A DNA stretch of 64,000 nt from Ilyonectria destructans (taxonomy: Eukaryota; Ascomycota; Sordariomycetes; Hypocreales; Nectriaceae). Within the stretch, counting starts at the first letter, position 1, and every line of letters starts with the position of its first letter. The notes under the pieces are model-generated. The model saw only the letters and a program-made list of their open reading frames with translations. It was not told the DNA's origin and made no database searches. Shown one piece after another: positions 32,852-43,926 of this stretch. The stretch lies in the NCBI GenBank assembly GCA_020740775.1, contig JAHEWK010000025.1, forward strand, positions 434,001 to 498,000, given 5' to 3'. The position numbers and the translations under genes are program-made.

Positions 32852-35256
32852 CTATCTCAACAGGCAGATGGAGTGGAAGGAACTTACCAAGTTTAACACC
32901 CAGAGGAAGACAAGCATAGCTGCCGACCGGATCTTGATGTTGTTGACCCAGGAAGTGTTCGAGGGAATGTGTCGGGTGATCGGCTCCAAGTTCAGGCTCG
33001 AGTACCATGATCTGCTGCCCATGAGAGGTTCGGCATCAGCCTTGTGCTCCAGGTCGAATTCTTCATCCTGCTCCGAGCTGGAGGTCCAATCCTTGGTCAA
33101 GAGCTTCACCATGCCGCCGGTAGCATCCGCCACCCGGGAGCTGATCCACAAAAAGAGGGGAACAATAACGACAAGGGCTCTCCAGCGATCGCCGAGAAGG
33201 CTGCCATCGCCTTGGAAGATGTCGAGGAGGAGCACGCCCTTGGTGTCGGCCGCTAGGAGGATATGGAACTGCAGAGTAAATGTCTCAAGGGAGCATCGAC
33301 CAAGCCAGGCAAAGAAGCGAGAATACCAGGTTCGAGCGAGCGGTGTGATGTTGCGCGCAGCAATAAAGCCCATGATGGGGATGAAAGAAAGGATCGGGTG
33401 CATGCAGTTGTAGTCCTGCTTCGTCTCAGTACCGCTCACAACAACCCACCAGTAGGCTGGGAAAGACAAAATACCGACTACACCGGCCAGTCCATACGAC
33501 TGGGTGAGGATCTGGTGAAAGATCTTTGTCCGAACGGATGCAATGCCCATAAGGACACCAGCATAAACGACAAGGCCATCCAAACCGAGTCGGAACTGCC
33601 ACTCGTCAAGGTCCCAGTCGATACGGAAAACGAGGTGCAAAACGTCAAACACCCACTCCTGGAAGGGCGTATAGAGCATCACTCCAGGGCAAATGACCAC
33701 GGAGATGGCAATCTTGGTGATGAGAGCATATGTGTTGTCGTTGTACTTCTGGCCAATGGCGAAGAGGGCGTAGATGATAAGGAACCAGAAGCTGACCAAG
33801 GGCGCAAAGTAGTAGAACATATAGTCAGTGTTCATAACAAAGGGAAGAGCACAGCTTAGCAAGTTGAGCCTCAAAAGAACCGCAACCACCCGCTTAAACG
33901 AGAAGTCCTTCTTGGTGCTGAAGAAGACGGCGTGTCCATAGCCGGTCTGGAACAGGTAGGCGGCAACCAGGAGACGGACCCCGATATATATGTCCAGGTC
34001 CCTGGAGGCGCCAGTCTAGTGGTAAACTAGAATGATGGCCTGCATCCAGCCCTTCCACTCGTCTGTCTGGTCGCGGGAGAGAGGCTTGGTATCTTCGAGA
34101 GTGGCTGGCACAGGCGCAGCCTGCGATCCGGGACGTGGAGGTGGGGACTTCGACTTTGCGTGGAGAATGAAGCCGGTGAAGAAGCAAAGGGCGGTAAGAA
34201 GATTGAAGTCAAATGTGATATATTCCTTGGAGCCCTTGGCAAAGGACTGGGTACGGTCGGCCCAGTAGCAAGCCAGCAAGGCGGTAATGAAGGTGGCGAC
34301 ATCGAGGTTACAGAAGGACGATGTCGGGAGTTGCTTGGAACAGAGGGCGATGGTCTCAGAAAGAGCAGTAGCACCGACGTAGATGATGCCGAGAGCAAGA
34401 ATGATGAGCTGAATAAATGACCTCTGGCCATAGTCAGTGCAGCAAGTGCGGTTGTAGGGATATCCGTTCTGAATATCCAACTTGGCGTTGCATCGAAGGT
34501 TGAGGAGAATCTGGGCCTTGATCTCAGAGACGGAGTCGATGACATGGAATCCGTTCTCGAGGTCCTCCATTACACCCATCTGGTCATGAGAGAGCGCAGG
34601 ATACGACCAGAGCATGTTGATGCCAGAATTCTCCTCGACAGTCTCGAGGAACTCGTCGATGGCCTCAATCTCACCGGGGTTGGAGGCAATGCCAGTCTTG
34701 CGGTAGTCGGGCATCTCGTCATAGAACGGCACGGCAACGGGAGCAAGGAACATGTCGGCGCCCACACCATCGCGAGGATCCATGCGCTGAGTACCGAAGG
34801 GCGCAAAGTCGTTGTTCTGGACGATGTCGGAGACGTTCTTGAAGACGGTCTTGAAATTGTCGAGTGAGACGCCTTCCTCAAACTTAGCAGCGAACCAAAT
34901 TCCAACGCCCATGAAAACAAATGCAGGGCCTTTCTGCTCCTCAATAGGAACGGGGTGCAGTCTCTCTTGGCGGTAGAGCTCGAGCTGCTCCTCGACGATA
35001 GTGCTGGCTTTGCCAGCCTGCATGAGAGGATCCCAGATCTGCATCAGGCGGACCCCGCCAAACTCCATGTTATGGATGCTGTGTTTGGTGGTGATGTCAT
35101 CACGGACCTCGTTGGCCTTTTCCTCATCGAGCTGCGGGGGAATCATGTCAGCGATCGTGTTGATTCAATGTGTTGGTTTGTGGCACAATGCTGCGCCAAG
35201 CCTGTGCTAAGCTCGACTGCCGAACCACTCGGTCGGTAATCGCACGTGCCGGGAAA
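32852..35256 (-). pseudogene. cas1: CAS1-type O-acetyltransferase, C-terminal part, with a nonsense codon
   Basis: Multi-pass Golgi-type sugar O-acetyltransferase family (Cas1p; O-acetylation of glycans). From ATG 35146 the frame is open through MEFGGVRLMQIWDPLMQ, NMLWSYPALSHDQMGVMED and NGYPYNRTCCTDYGQR, then about ten hydrophobic segments (for example FIQLIILALGIIYVGATALS, LVVYAGVLMGIASV, YWWVVV) to LNLVSSFHSICLLR at 32852. A single TAG at 34016-34018 breaks ILVYH / TGASRDLDIYIGVRLLVAAY, where the family has an aromatic residue. Upstream, FPARAITDRVVRQSSLAQAW and TNTLNQHD continue the gene in a shifted frame up to the transposon border at 35256. The GDS nucleophile motif expected there reads TDR. 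Gene split by the element at 35257-38841. Confidence 0.7.
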
Positions 35257-35593
35257 AACCTACGGTCGCACATTACCACATGGGTGACATAACCCTTTTG
35301 GGAAGCCTCAACCATGTGGAAATACTTAGTAATTTTGTGGACCCTTGCAAGACTACAGTATCGCACACTATCCGGAAGGTATCTCTTCATTTAGATGGCA
35401 TGTCCACCAGGAAATATGTCGTGATAATTCCTGGTGACGCGTCACAATTCTTCCACTCGCACATCCACACCAGCATCAATACCCAGCCCATCGCCACCCC
35501 ATAGCTGTTATGGGCTATCCCCATCGATTCCCTAAGTAAGCTCGGGTCTATCCATCATGAGATTGTGCGACTGACCTTGTCTTGTACGTAGAT

Positions 35594-36844
35594 ATGCCCG
35601 ATCACGTCCTATCGCAGACATGTCCCGATGTTCCGAAGACCGTGGCCCCTAAATCGTACCAACGGAGCCACGATTTCATCCGCGATAGCTACCCAGGGTC
35701 GAATCTGTGTCCATATTGCGGGAGACGTTGGCCCACGAGTATCTCCATCCTCGACAGCTCGCCAGTCCCGTTTCGAGACGTTGAGACAGCTTCCACCTCC
35801 TCCGCTATACAGTCTATCGACCTAACAGCCTCTGATCGTTCCACGCCCTCACAGACGATCTTCACCGGCTCTGGAGACGGCCCTGGCCGTATCCTCGCAG
35901 CATCGCGGCCCTCCGCCGTGTATCGAGATGCCAAACTTACGCAGAGTCGGATCGCGAGGGGCATGGGGGCGAGCTCGTTGCAACTCAGTGAGGCTGTGGC
36001 TAAACAGAGCCAAAACAAGAGCAGACGGAAGATCTCGATGCGCCTCACCGTCTTCCTTGCGAGGCCTGGCCCATGGGAAATACTAGACGAAGACGAGGAG
36101 CCCCAGTGGTCTTTGGCTAGAGAGCTGCTGAAGGTCGCTTTGCGCCCCTTCGTCGACGAGGAACCATCTTTACCTGTCCACTTCTGGTTCGACAGCATCT
36201 TCTTCCCTCAGTTCAAGGACAAGCCTGCCCTCTCTTCTGTTCTTCAATTCGACAAGAGACTCGTTCAGAACGCCCATATTAAAGAGGGTATCACGGAGCT
36301 GAGCGACCTCGACTGGGAGAGACAGACAGTCGCAGAGCTTTTCGGCGAGGACTGCCCTTTTCGTTTCAGCAAAACAGAGGGCAGATATCTCCTTTTCCTT
36401 GTCTTCTATGAGCCATTGCCTCCTCGACCACAATTCCCGGCCCCTCGTCATATCAAGGCACCGAGGTCAGCCGTAAAGCCGTTCAAAAAGGAGAAAGGAA
36501 TCAAGAAAGAGCTAGTCAAGGCCGAAGTGAAGGTACAACCAGCCTTGTTAATCGGGAGCGAGTTCAACTCGCCCTCCTTGAGCCCCTCTCTGAGCCCAGT
36601 TCTACCCCCTTCGAGAGCTAGCGCAGAAGACCAGATCGAGGTTATTACTAGCGACGTGGACGAGACCCGCGCGGGTCAGAAACGAGCTCGAGACTCTATA
36701 AGCTCAGCACTCTCGGTAGAGGCAGAGGATACGGAGCTCTCGGCTGGCCCTGCCTTCACTGCCCATGGTCCCGCTGCTGGAACCCGAGGAGTTAATACGA
36801 GGAGGCCAAGTAGTCGGCATCCTCATAAACAGACGAGGAAATAG
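35594..36844 (+). CDS. Accessory protein of the two-gene transposon, zinc-ribbon-like N-terminus
   Basis: ATG at 35594 (MPDHVLSQTCPDVPKTVAPK); the upstream in-frame sequence has no earlier ATG. About 416 residues. Near residue 40 a LCPYCGRRWP pair of cysteines suggests half of a zinc ribbon. The centre is a folded-looking domain: KISMRLTVFLARPGPWEILD, EPQWSLARELLKVALRPFVD, SLPVHFWFDSIFFPQFKDKP and FSKTEGRYLLFLVFYEPLPP. The C-terminus is Lys/Ser-rich and disordered. I know no family with this order. It is transcribed toward the transposase gene and ends three bases before that gene's stop. A gypsy-like splice acceptor (TGTACGTAG at 35583-35591) suggests an untranslated first exon. Its role in transposition is inferred only from the shared element. 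Confidence 0.7.
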   Translation: MPDHVLSQTCPDVPKTVAPKSYQRSHDFIRDSYPGSNLCPYCGRRWPTSISILDSSPVPFRDVETASTSSAIQSIDLTASDRSTPSQTIFTGSGDGPGRILAASRPSAVYRDAKLTQSRIARGMGASSLQLSEAVAKQSQNKSRRKISMRLTVFLARPGPWEILDEDEEPQWSLARELLKVALRPFVDEEPSLPVHFWFDSIFFPQFKDKPALSSVLQFDKRLVQNAHIKEGITELSDLDWERQTVAELFGEDCPFRFSKTEGRYLLFLVFYEPLPPRPQFPAPRHIKAPRSAVKPFKKEKGIKKELVKAEVKVQPALLIGSEFNSPSLSPSLSPVLPPSRASAEDQIEVITSDVDETRAGQKRARDSISSALSVEAEDTELSAGPAFTAHGPAAGTRGVNTRRPSSRHPHKQTRK

Positions 36845-36847
36845 TAG

Positions 36848-38546
36848 TTACTCTAGCTCAAGGTGACCCAGGTCCCCCATCAGCTCGTCTACACTATTGA
36901 TAATATCGCCAGGTAGCCCAGTTCCGGAGAGGCTATTGTTAATAGGCTCAAGGTAGTTCTGCTCGAGGAGCTGAAGCTAAAGCATTGTCAGCTAGCTTTT
37001 GAGTGCGATAGAGTACTTTTTTACGTACGAATCTCTCTTGCCCTCCAACTGGACTCTCTGGGATGCTCAGCACCGGACTTGCCCCGCAGTCGAGATGAAC
37101 CTGAATCTTGTCTCTAAGCCGTAAGTAGATTGCGAGGTGTGGTCGCTTATGATCAAGCTCCCCATCTAGCTGACCACCGAACTGAAGATCCCGGAGCTGT
37201 TGATCACACCAGTCTGTTGTTGTTGGGTCAAGAAGATCGTCTATATCGATAGAATCGACAGCGGCCATCATCTGGGCAAGCCCATCTCGAGCCGCAGGCC
37301 CTAGATGGACTGCCCAGTTCTCCACTTCGCTTGTATTATACAGATCCATTGGGATCCCGGCGACGAGATGCTCCCTATTCTTCTGTGGCCGGATGCGATG
37401 GCCGTTCCACATCTCCGTGAAGTCCGCAACCTCTTGACGGATCATGGGTCCATAGAGAGCATACACCGCGATCTGGTGAGCAAGACGGTTTGGTTGGAAG
37501 AGGCCGCTATCAATCAGCTCGTGTGAGAACGCGATCCAGCGCTGACTGACACCTTTAAGTAGCTTTTCCCACCAAGACTCGATCCGTTGGTTCGATGTGC
37601 TTGGGCCCCAGATATGACAGGAGCTCAGTCTCGCTCCCTGCCTATGGACTCGTTGGTCGTTATCATCGGTGGTATACCGAAACTCTGTCTGATCAAGGTC
37701 GGCGAGAATCGCCTGGGCTCCGGCCCAAAGAGGAGTCTCGATACCATGATCCGAGCGGGTGAAAAGGGGCCGGACCCCTGAGTACGACACGGTCCGTAGA
37801 AACTGTTTGAGTGAACTCAGCGCAGTCATGTTCCCCCTGCCGACATATATCCAGATGATGGCTCTCGAGTACGTGTCGATACAGGCGTAGATAGAGAAGC
37901 CGAAGTTCTTGAGCTTCTCGTACCCATCGAGAGACCACATGAAGTTAGGCCCAGGAACCTGGAAGTTCTTCCGGTGCTTCCAATCAGCAAGGCGTCTTTG
38001 TTCGGCCCGCTTCTTCCACTCTGGGTTCGTTTGGTACTCGCGATATAAGGTATTCTGGCCGACAAGGACGCCGGCACGGATGCGGACGTAGTGGTATAGA
38101 TACCCCCTGCCAAATCCTCTGATGCTTGAAGATTGACGGTCGTCTTGGAAGAGGAACTCTCTTGCTTTTTGAATAGCATCCTGTCGTTCAGTCAGATCTC
38201 GGAAGCGCCGCTTCATGCCATGCTTCAGACGATACTCCTGTACAGTCCGCTCGGAGATCTCGATGCCGCGTCGCTTGAGATCACGGACGATGGAAGTGTC
38301 GCTATATCCGTATCGGTAGAAGTAGCCTTTGATCAGCTCGACGAAGGTGTTGGTATCAATCTTTGAGTGAAGGGGGGAGTACTCCTGTGCACCCCATTCC
38401 GCTAACCTCCTTTTCAGGGTTCTGGCGTCGAGTACGTGCCCATCGTCGCGGAGATGGGCACATATAGTGTCAATGGATAGTCCTTCTCGCCGCTGCTCGA
38501 GGATCCAGTCCTTGACGCCCTCCAAGTCTTTACGGGGCCTCGGCAT
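36848..38546 (-). CDS. Integrase-fold (rve/DDE) transposase
   Basis: ATG at 38544-38546 (MPRPRKDLEGVKDWILEQRR). Two exons, 37029-38546 and 36848-36976, joined over a 52-bp GTACGT-TTTAG intron; the unspliced frame would end early at 36948. About 548 residues. N-terminus: two helix-turn-helix-like blocks (SIDTICAHLRDDGHVLDART and YSDTSIVRDLKRRGIEISER). Core: FMWSLDGYEKLKNFGFSIYA with the first Asp, then ACIDTYSRAIIWIYVGRGN, second Asp in FTRSDHGIETPLWAGAQ, and Glu in STSNQRIESWWEKLLKGVSQ. This is the retroviral-integrase-like D, D-35-E arrangement seen in fungal 'integrase core' proteins and Ginger-like transposons. Tail: DDLLDPTTTDWCDQQLRDLQ and, after the intron, LQLLEQNYLEPINNSLSGTG. Probably active. 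Confidence 0.8.
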
Positions 38547-38841
38547 TGTACGAGACGCAGACCAGGGGTTCGAGATCGTGGTAGAGGTCGGAATTCATAC
38601 CTCCTTCCAAGGCTTCCAGCTGCAATATCCCCCTCTGAACCGGCATTATCGGAGCTTCGGCGCCGATGGAATGGCATCAGCACCGCTTGGTATGGCATCA
38701 GCTTTGCTACATTGAAAACAGTGCGCTATCATATCAATACTGTAGCCCCATATAAAAACGCCGAAAGCCTATGTGCGAAATAGCTCCAGTCATTTTCGTA
38801 CATGGTTTTGTCACCCATGTGGTAATGTGCGACCGTAGGTT

Positions 38842-39105
38842 ATCGCGTCTCGCGAGAAGCCCGGACAATTCATTCAGTGACATTATGGGGCGTTTTTGTT
38901 GCCTCATGTTTTAATCACAGGTGCCTTTCCATCCCACCCACTGATTTCGACCGCGTCAACGAGCGACTTTCTCATGCTCGCCCTCGTGAAGTAGACATCC
39001 ATGCGCAGCCCTTAGCATCCTCTGGCCAGACTTTGACTTCCTCTACCTTGCCTTCGGCAAACATACACAGCTGTGGGGATACGAAAGGCTGTCGCGCACA
39101 AGATG
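38842..39105 (-). pseudogene. cas1: N-terminal remnant of the split CAS1 gene
   Basis: On the far side of the transposon the minus strand reads PQLCMFAEGKVEEVKVWPED then AKGC, and one frame away MDVYFTRASMRKSL. This follows the pattern 'C.(4)G.W...WQP.GC.MH.Y....I..CL' that opens CAS1-type proteins just before the GDS motif. The frame breaks at about 39003-39006 (one base short), and no GDS appears before the transposon edge. Together with the C-terminal part it shows the element interrupted one gene. Moderate confidence because the similarity is by motif memory only. Confidence 0.5.
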
Positions 39106-39169
39106 GTCGAGTTGATTGTGGTTTGCGACTCCGATGTCATCACATTTTGGTGTCATCTTGACGCACCTG

Positions 39170-40238
39170 AGGCCATCTTTAGAGATCGGGAACTAGCGCT
39201 TCCGTATTACAGTGTCAGACATCGAGGCATAGCCCTCCTAGTCTGAAGTCTTCGGGGTCCGAGTCTCCTGGGTGGACCTTCTTCCACAGCCCCGGTGGCC
39301 CACGGACGCCACCGTCATCTTCATCCGCAAGACTGAACCTTGTACTATCGTTGCATAGGAAGAAATAAGAACTCATTTCCTCATTATGCGTCACTTGATG
39401 TTACATAATATGCATCTCTTATATACACAACTTATCAGCGCCTCCTGTTGGAGTGTGCATTCCACTTTTGGTCTGATGAGTTAGTGAGACAGAATGCGAC
39501 ACTTGATGTAACAAACACGCATGCTGCCGTGACTGAAGATCATCTTGGGGGCGAGGTCTCTGAAAGAGGTGTCCCTGAGCAGAAGGCAAGAATTTGACGA
39601 GATCCCGTATTTTCTAAGATCTATGGTCTTTTGTCCTAGACTGTTGACGTCTTTGGTCTTGAATGATTCAGATGTGTTGATGTGAATGTGAAGAGGAGAG
39701 TATCTCATCGTAGAAGTTTTGCATTGCCAATGCGGAGGATCTCCTTGGGATAATATGCTATGTGTCCCATTTCACTAGATATCAAAAAGCAATTTACCCT
39801 GAACGAATCAGCCATGTTACTCATCCTTAATGACAACAATATCTTGATTTGACGCAAGCGGAGAACCGATGCTTATTAGACGCCGCCACAAGAAGCAGGT
39901 AACATCCGGGAACTGAATTTAAATAGTTATAAGACATAATCAATTGGATACGCCGTAAATATCTGGTGGTAGTTATGAATTTAACTTAATTGGTGCAAAC
40001 AGAGTACCAATGCCTGATAACAGGCACTGCATGGTAACATTTTACATTATCAGAGATCGTTGATATAATTGGTAGGCATGAAGAATGGATCAAATCCAGG
40101 AATTTAACTCTTCTCCTTCATTTCCTTCTTTTAAAAGCAGGAACCCTGGCATTTATTTCTGACGCCCCTTTTTATCCCATTCGTATTCCTTCAACCAGCC
40201 CTCCTTTTCTCGTAAGATCACTTTATTATAATAGTCTC
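39170..40238. other. AT-rich intergenic DNA
   Basis: No frame with coding features. Nothing recognised between the CAS1 remnant and the pogo element. Confidence 0.45.
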
Positions 40239-40240
40239 TA

Positions 40241-42442
40241 CCATGCAGTACCCACCTGCCGTACGTACCCACCTCCCGTACAGCCAAAAAAAAAAATGTT
40301 CCCCATACAAAATGCAATTTTTTAACCTCATGGGAAAAATTCACCAAAAATAGTAAAAATAAATTGTTTCTAGATTTCAGATGAGAATAGAGTGTATTTT
40401 AATATTTTCTTGGTCTTTTAACTTCACGGCCTGTGCAGGTGCGTATGACAGGTAACTCTTCCGCCACCGAATTTGAACTTTCATCATCCTCCATCCCTCC
40501 CACCTCGATCACATCCTCAACAGCCTCTGCCTCTTCAACTGCTTTGTTTAGCTCGGAAATAGTTTCACCAGCCACTAGAACCTCGGCTAATGTCATGAAC
40601 TTCTTGTTGGGATTGGGTATGGCTTTCCTCTTCTTGCCTCTACTCAACCGGCCGACTTCCTCCTCCAGACTGGTGATTCTTGCGCTCAGGGATGCTATCT
40701 TTGACTCCTGGACCTCAAACCCTTTTGATATCACAGAATATCATCTTCTGGTTGAAGGGCTCTTGCTCTTTCCCATATCTCTGATATGACGGCTGGTCTT
40801 TGGCGTATTATCAGAGTCGAGTTGCCCGTCTCTGAGACCCTCTGATGCAGGCGTAGTTTCCTTCTTGTCTGGTTGAATCTCCGGATTCGTAAGTGCTTTC
40901 CGTCGTGAAATTGGCCAGTTTCCAGTTACCCTCCAGCCTGAAAGGATGTTTTTCTTGGTCTTACCCACTTCCCTGGCTTTGGCATAAGCCTTGATGAAGT
41001 TGACCTTATCCACCGGTGCAGAATCAGTCAGGCTTGACAAATTTTGGAGTTCTTTACGATATGCAGCCTTGGAGGCATTGAAAACGCCATTATCTAGCGG
41101 CTGTAGGCTATGGGAGCAATGAGACGGCAGGTAACAACAATATACGTTGTTCAAAAAGCACGTAGCCATCCACTCATCCTGGATTTTAAATCAGCGACGT
41201 TCATGATTCAAGCCAGCTAGATACGCACAGATACGTGGCTTCCATAGCCATCTAATATGATAAGCCTGGCATCAGGCTCGTCTTCTGGCTGTGTTTATGG
41301 CAGATAGACCTCTTTGAGCCACTCGACAGCGATATGGTTGTCTGTCCAGCCCTTCTCAGAAGTGATATAATACCAGTCAGCTATCTTCGTGAACTCATCG
41401 ATAAACCACTGTTTCTGAAGCTCTTTTCCTTTGAAAATAATTCCTGGTTTTAAAAGACGGCCATCTGCAGTCACGGCTTCAATAAAGCTAGTCCAAGCGC
41501 GGGACTGAGAGCCTTTGAGGAAGGCCTTCCGCTTAGGATCGCTACTGCCGATAACTAAGGAATCCAAGCCTATATTCGCAATGGATTAGTTAGTACCTTT
41601 TATGATAAAAACAATAAATACTTACCAAATCCAGCCATGATACCGCCCTCGTCAACATTAACAGTGTTTTCTGGCTTGATCCAGCCATACTCGCTCTCCC
41701 GGATATCAAAGTACCAATTGACGGCCATTGGAGTAAAAGAATTGAATCTCGCAGCCTCCTGACGTTTTCCTACCTTCGTCTTGATATTTGGATGACGTTT
41801 CATGAACCTGGCCAGCCAGTGTACACCGATAGGCCTTTCCCGGCCTTGTTGTCTCAAGAGGGCAGCTACGGTGGCGCGAACTTGACTGTGAGAAGGGGCA
41901 TAGCCCAAGGCCTCTTGTCTCAGTATCCATGTAACTAATCTGGCCTCCTGAGACTTGGATAATAGCTGGGCAGGCTGGGTGACCTCAGACTTTGACAGTA
42001 GGCCTCTTAATCGGTCAGAGAGAGTGGTCGGAGGTATGCCATGCTTCTGGGCGGCCTGGTTCTGCGAGAGGCCATTATCTGTGACATCTAGTATGGCTTC
42101 AATAACATCGTTCTCTGTATAAGACGTCTGAGGCATTTTCGAGGCGATTAAGGAAGGCTGGCATAGATAAAAATTTGACGAAGCTTCGGGAAGGCTGGGT
42201 GATGAGGGAGGCATTTTGAGATAATTTACATTAGTGCCATGCGACCATACCGCTTATGTGATCAAAAAAGCAATGTGAGAATATCAAACGCCATGAAACT
42301 CTTAATAAAAGAGACATTGTTTCATGGCAATAGCTTCAATTTTGGCCGAGCACCGTGCAAGTGAAGATGAGCATTTTGTATGGGGGAATTTTATTTTTGC
42401 TGTACGGTAGGTGGGTACATACGGCAGGTGGGTACTGCATGG
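40241..42442. mobile_element. Full-length pogo/Fot1-type transposon with TA duplication
   Basis: The 2202-bp element starts CCATGCAGTACCCACCTGCC and ends in the inverted form of the same sequence (...GGTGGGTACTGCATGG). The inverted similarity extends about 75 bp, with a second copy of GTACCCACCT inside each end, then an A-rich or T-rich tract and ATACAAAATGC. TA flanks both ends (40239-40240, 42443-42444), the target duplication of the Tc1/mariner superfamily. One transposase gene lies inside on the minus strand. Confidence 0.85.
40399..42214 (-). pseudogene. pogo/Fot1-type transposase with two in-frame stops
   Basis: Start at ATG 42214 or the internal ATG 42136 (MPQTSYTENDVIEAILDVTD). Exons 41627/41626-42214, 41229-41569 and 40399-41178, with introns 41570-41625 and 41179-41228. 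N-terminus: psq-type HTH (GLSQNQAAQKHGIPPTTLSD), then a CENP-B-like HTH (KSQEARLVTWILRQEALGY, GVHWLARFMKRHP). Catalytic Asp residues lie in TVNVDEGGIMAGFG and LIILDGYGSHVSDEW, followed by the core YLPSHCSHSLQPLDNGVF. After NILSGWRVTGNWPISRRKAL comes a leucine-rich coiled coil (IASLSARITSLEEEVGRLS). TAA at 41295-41297 (expected Gln, CAA) and TGA at 40741-40743 (CGA or TGG expected) interrupt the frame. Both fit C-to-T changes of the RIP kind. Inactive as it stands. Confidence 0.8.
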
Positions 42443-42444
42443 TA

Positions 42445-43699
42445 TCCCCTTATCCCAAGATGAAAGTCTTCCACTGTATCATCTGAGCGGGCCTCCTCTA
42501 CGTCGATGTTACTACAGCAGTACCCAGCTGAAGCTCTCAGCATGCAAGGTCATACTGCTGTGGGACTATATATAAAGGCATTTCAGGCACAGCTATCAGT
42601 TTTGAGTGTAGGTTGAGTTGATTTATTCGATTCTTGAGGCACTCCAGCTGACCCATCTTGCTACAGGTACCCTCGGCGCTTGTAAAAGCGTCGGAATCAA
42701 TACGTGTGCCCAATTGGAGGCACGTGGCATCAAAAAGACTTTCAACTACATTCAGGTAATTTTATCCCTGACAGACTCAAATTGGTGATACTATTGATTT
42801 GCTCTGGGTAAAGGTCCATATGTAAAGCCTGAACATTAAGGGAAATAGGTTGATCAAGAGAAGACCTGTTTAGTATACATACATACACTTTGCCATGAAA
42901 ACTCTTTAGGTGTGTTGTAATGTGTAGTAAATCACGTCGCTAGCTAATCAAGTAAACCCTCTGCAATGTTGCTCATTTCAATACCTTAGGGGGATTATGT
43001 ATCATGTAAGCTTTGTATAACAGTTCAGTATCCCGATTTCTATGTTGCACGTCTTTGAGGTGTCACAAAGTCGGATTGGTGGTATCTTTCTGACCGTCTC
43101 TAGGGTAATCCGCTGCCATCACTGTTGGATTGGTACGGATTTAGGAGTTAAGAGCTTGTTTTATTGGCGAGGCAACCCCAAATATCTCGATTGGCAGTGC
43201 ACGTCGAACTGGCCGGCAGCCCGTTCAACCCAACTGATACGCCACTCCAACACTCTCATAGCACTCCTGTAGCCCGCAGATCCGATTAACCAGCGTTACC
43301 GACCAGGATCTATCCGGCAGGTAACGGCTCGAGTAATGCTTGGCCACGAAAGGTTGGCTGTGTGTCAGCCAATCAATTTCGTCCGCCCAACGATGAATTA
43401 TGGGGCGAGGCAAGCGGCGGCCAACTTGGCCGGTTTTGCCCACGCCTACCCAACTATGGACAATCAATGCCGTAAGCATGGCGAAGTTGGCCTATAATTG
43501 AAACAGAGTATTCGGGGTCTTACTGCCCCTGATGGCTACTTGTAGTCGCAACTGTGGAGATCTGCGAACGGCTACATTTGCCGGCCGATTAGTCTCATGT
43601 TATATTACCACCAGCTCTACTTCCGAGTATAAGAAGGCGTACAGATCCAAGTATTGAGAACTGTACAAACGTCTAAACAGCTTATTTCCAAACCACATC
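42445..43699. other. No supported gene
   Basis: Intergenic, with a T-rich centre. The plus strand between 42660 and 42760 has a short coding-like run but no start, domain or splice support. Confidence 0.4.
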
Positions 43700-43920
43700 C
43701 GTCATTTTTGACTACTTTATTCCCCATTACAACTATATCTTCTCCAATAACTCCTCTTGCACTCATCACTGGTGCAACCCAGGGTATTGGAAGGGCTGTT
43801 GCCCAAATACTCACTAGTAAACACTCTTACCATACAATCATCGCCGCTTACAACCTCAAGGACGGAGAGAAGGTGGCAGCTGATCTCTGCGAGGCAGGCC
43901 ATCAGACATCGACTAAGTCA
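43700..43920 (+). pseudogene. N-terminal fragment of a short-chain dehydrogenase/reductase
   Basis: The frame reads LALITGATQGIGRAVAQILT and then TIIAAYNLKDGEKVAADLCE, the classical SDR nucleotide-binding start (TGxxxGIG) of the Rossmann fold. Coding similarity ends abruptly near 43915, exactly where the Fot1-type relic begins (CTAGTAACAGATCAACCCAC). No ATG is certain, because the frame opens with TTG. A truncated SDR gene cut by a transposon. Confidence 0.55.
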
Positions 43921-43926
43921 ACTACC

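Larger units (their letters stand above)
35257..38841. mobile_element. Two-gene DNA transposon with 33-bp terminal inverted repeats
   Basis: The first 33 bases (35257-35289, starting AACCTACGGTCGCACATTAC and ending GGGTGACA) are repeated exactly and inverted at 38809-38841. The 3585-bp element contains two genes facing each other: an unfamiliar protein (35594-36844, plus) and a DDE integrase-fold transposase (36848-38546, minus). Their stop codons are three bases apart. Both reading frames are open, so the copy looks recent. No obvious target duplication can be read at the borders (left flank ...CCGGGAAA, right flank ATCGCGTC...). It sits inside the CAS1 gene. Confidence 0.85.
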
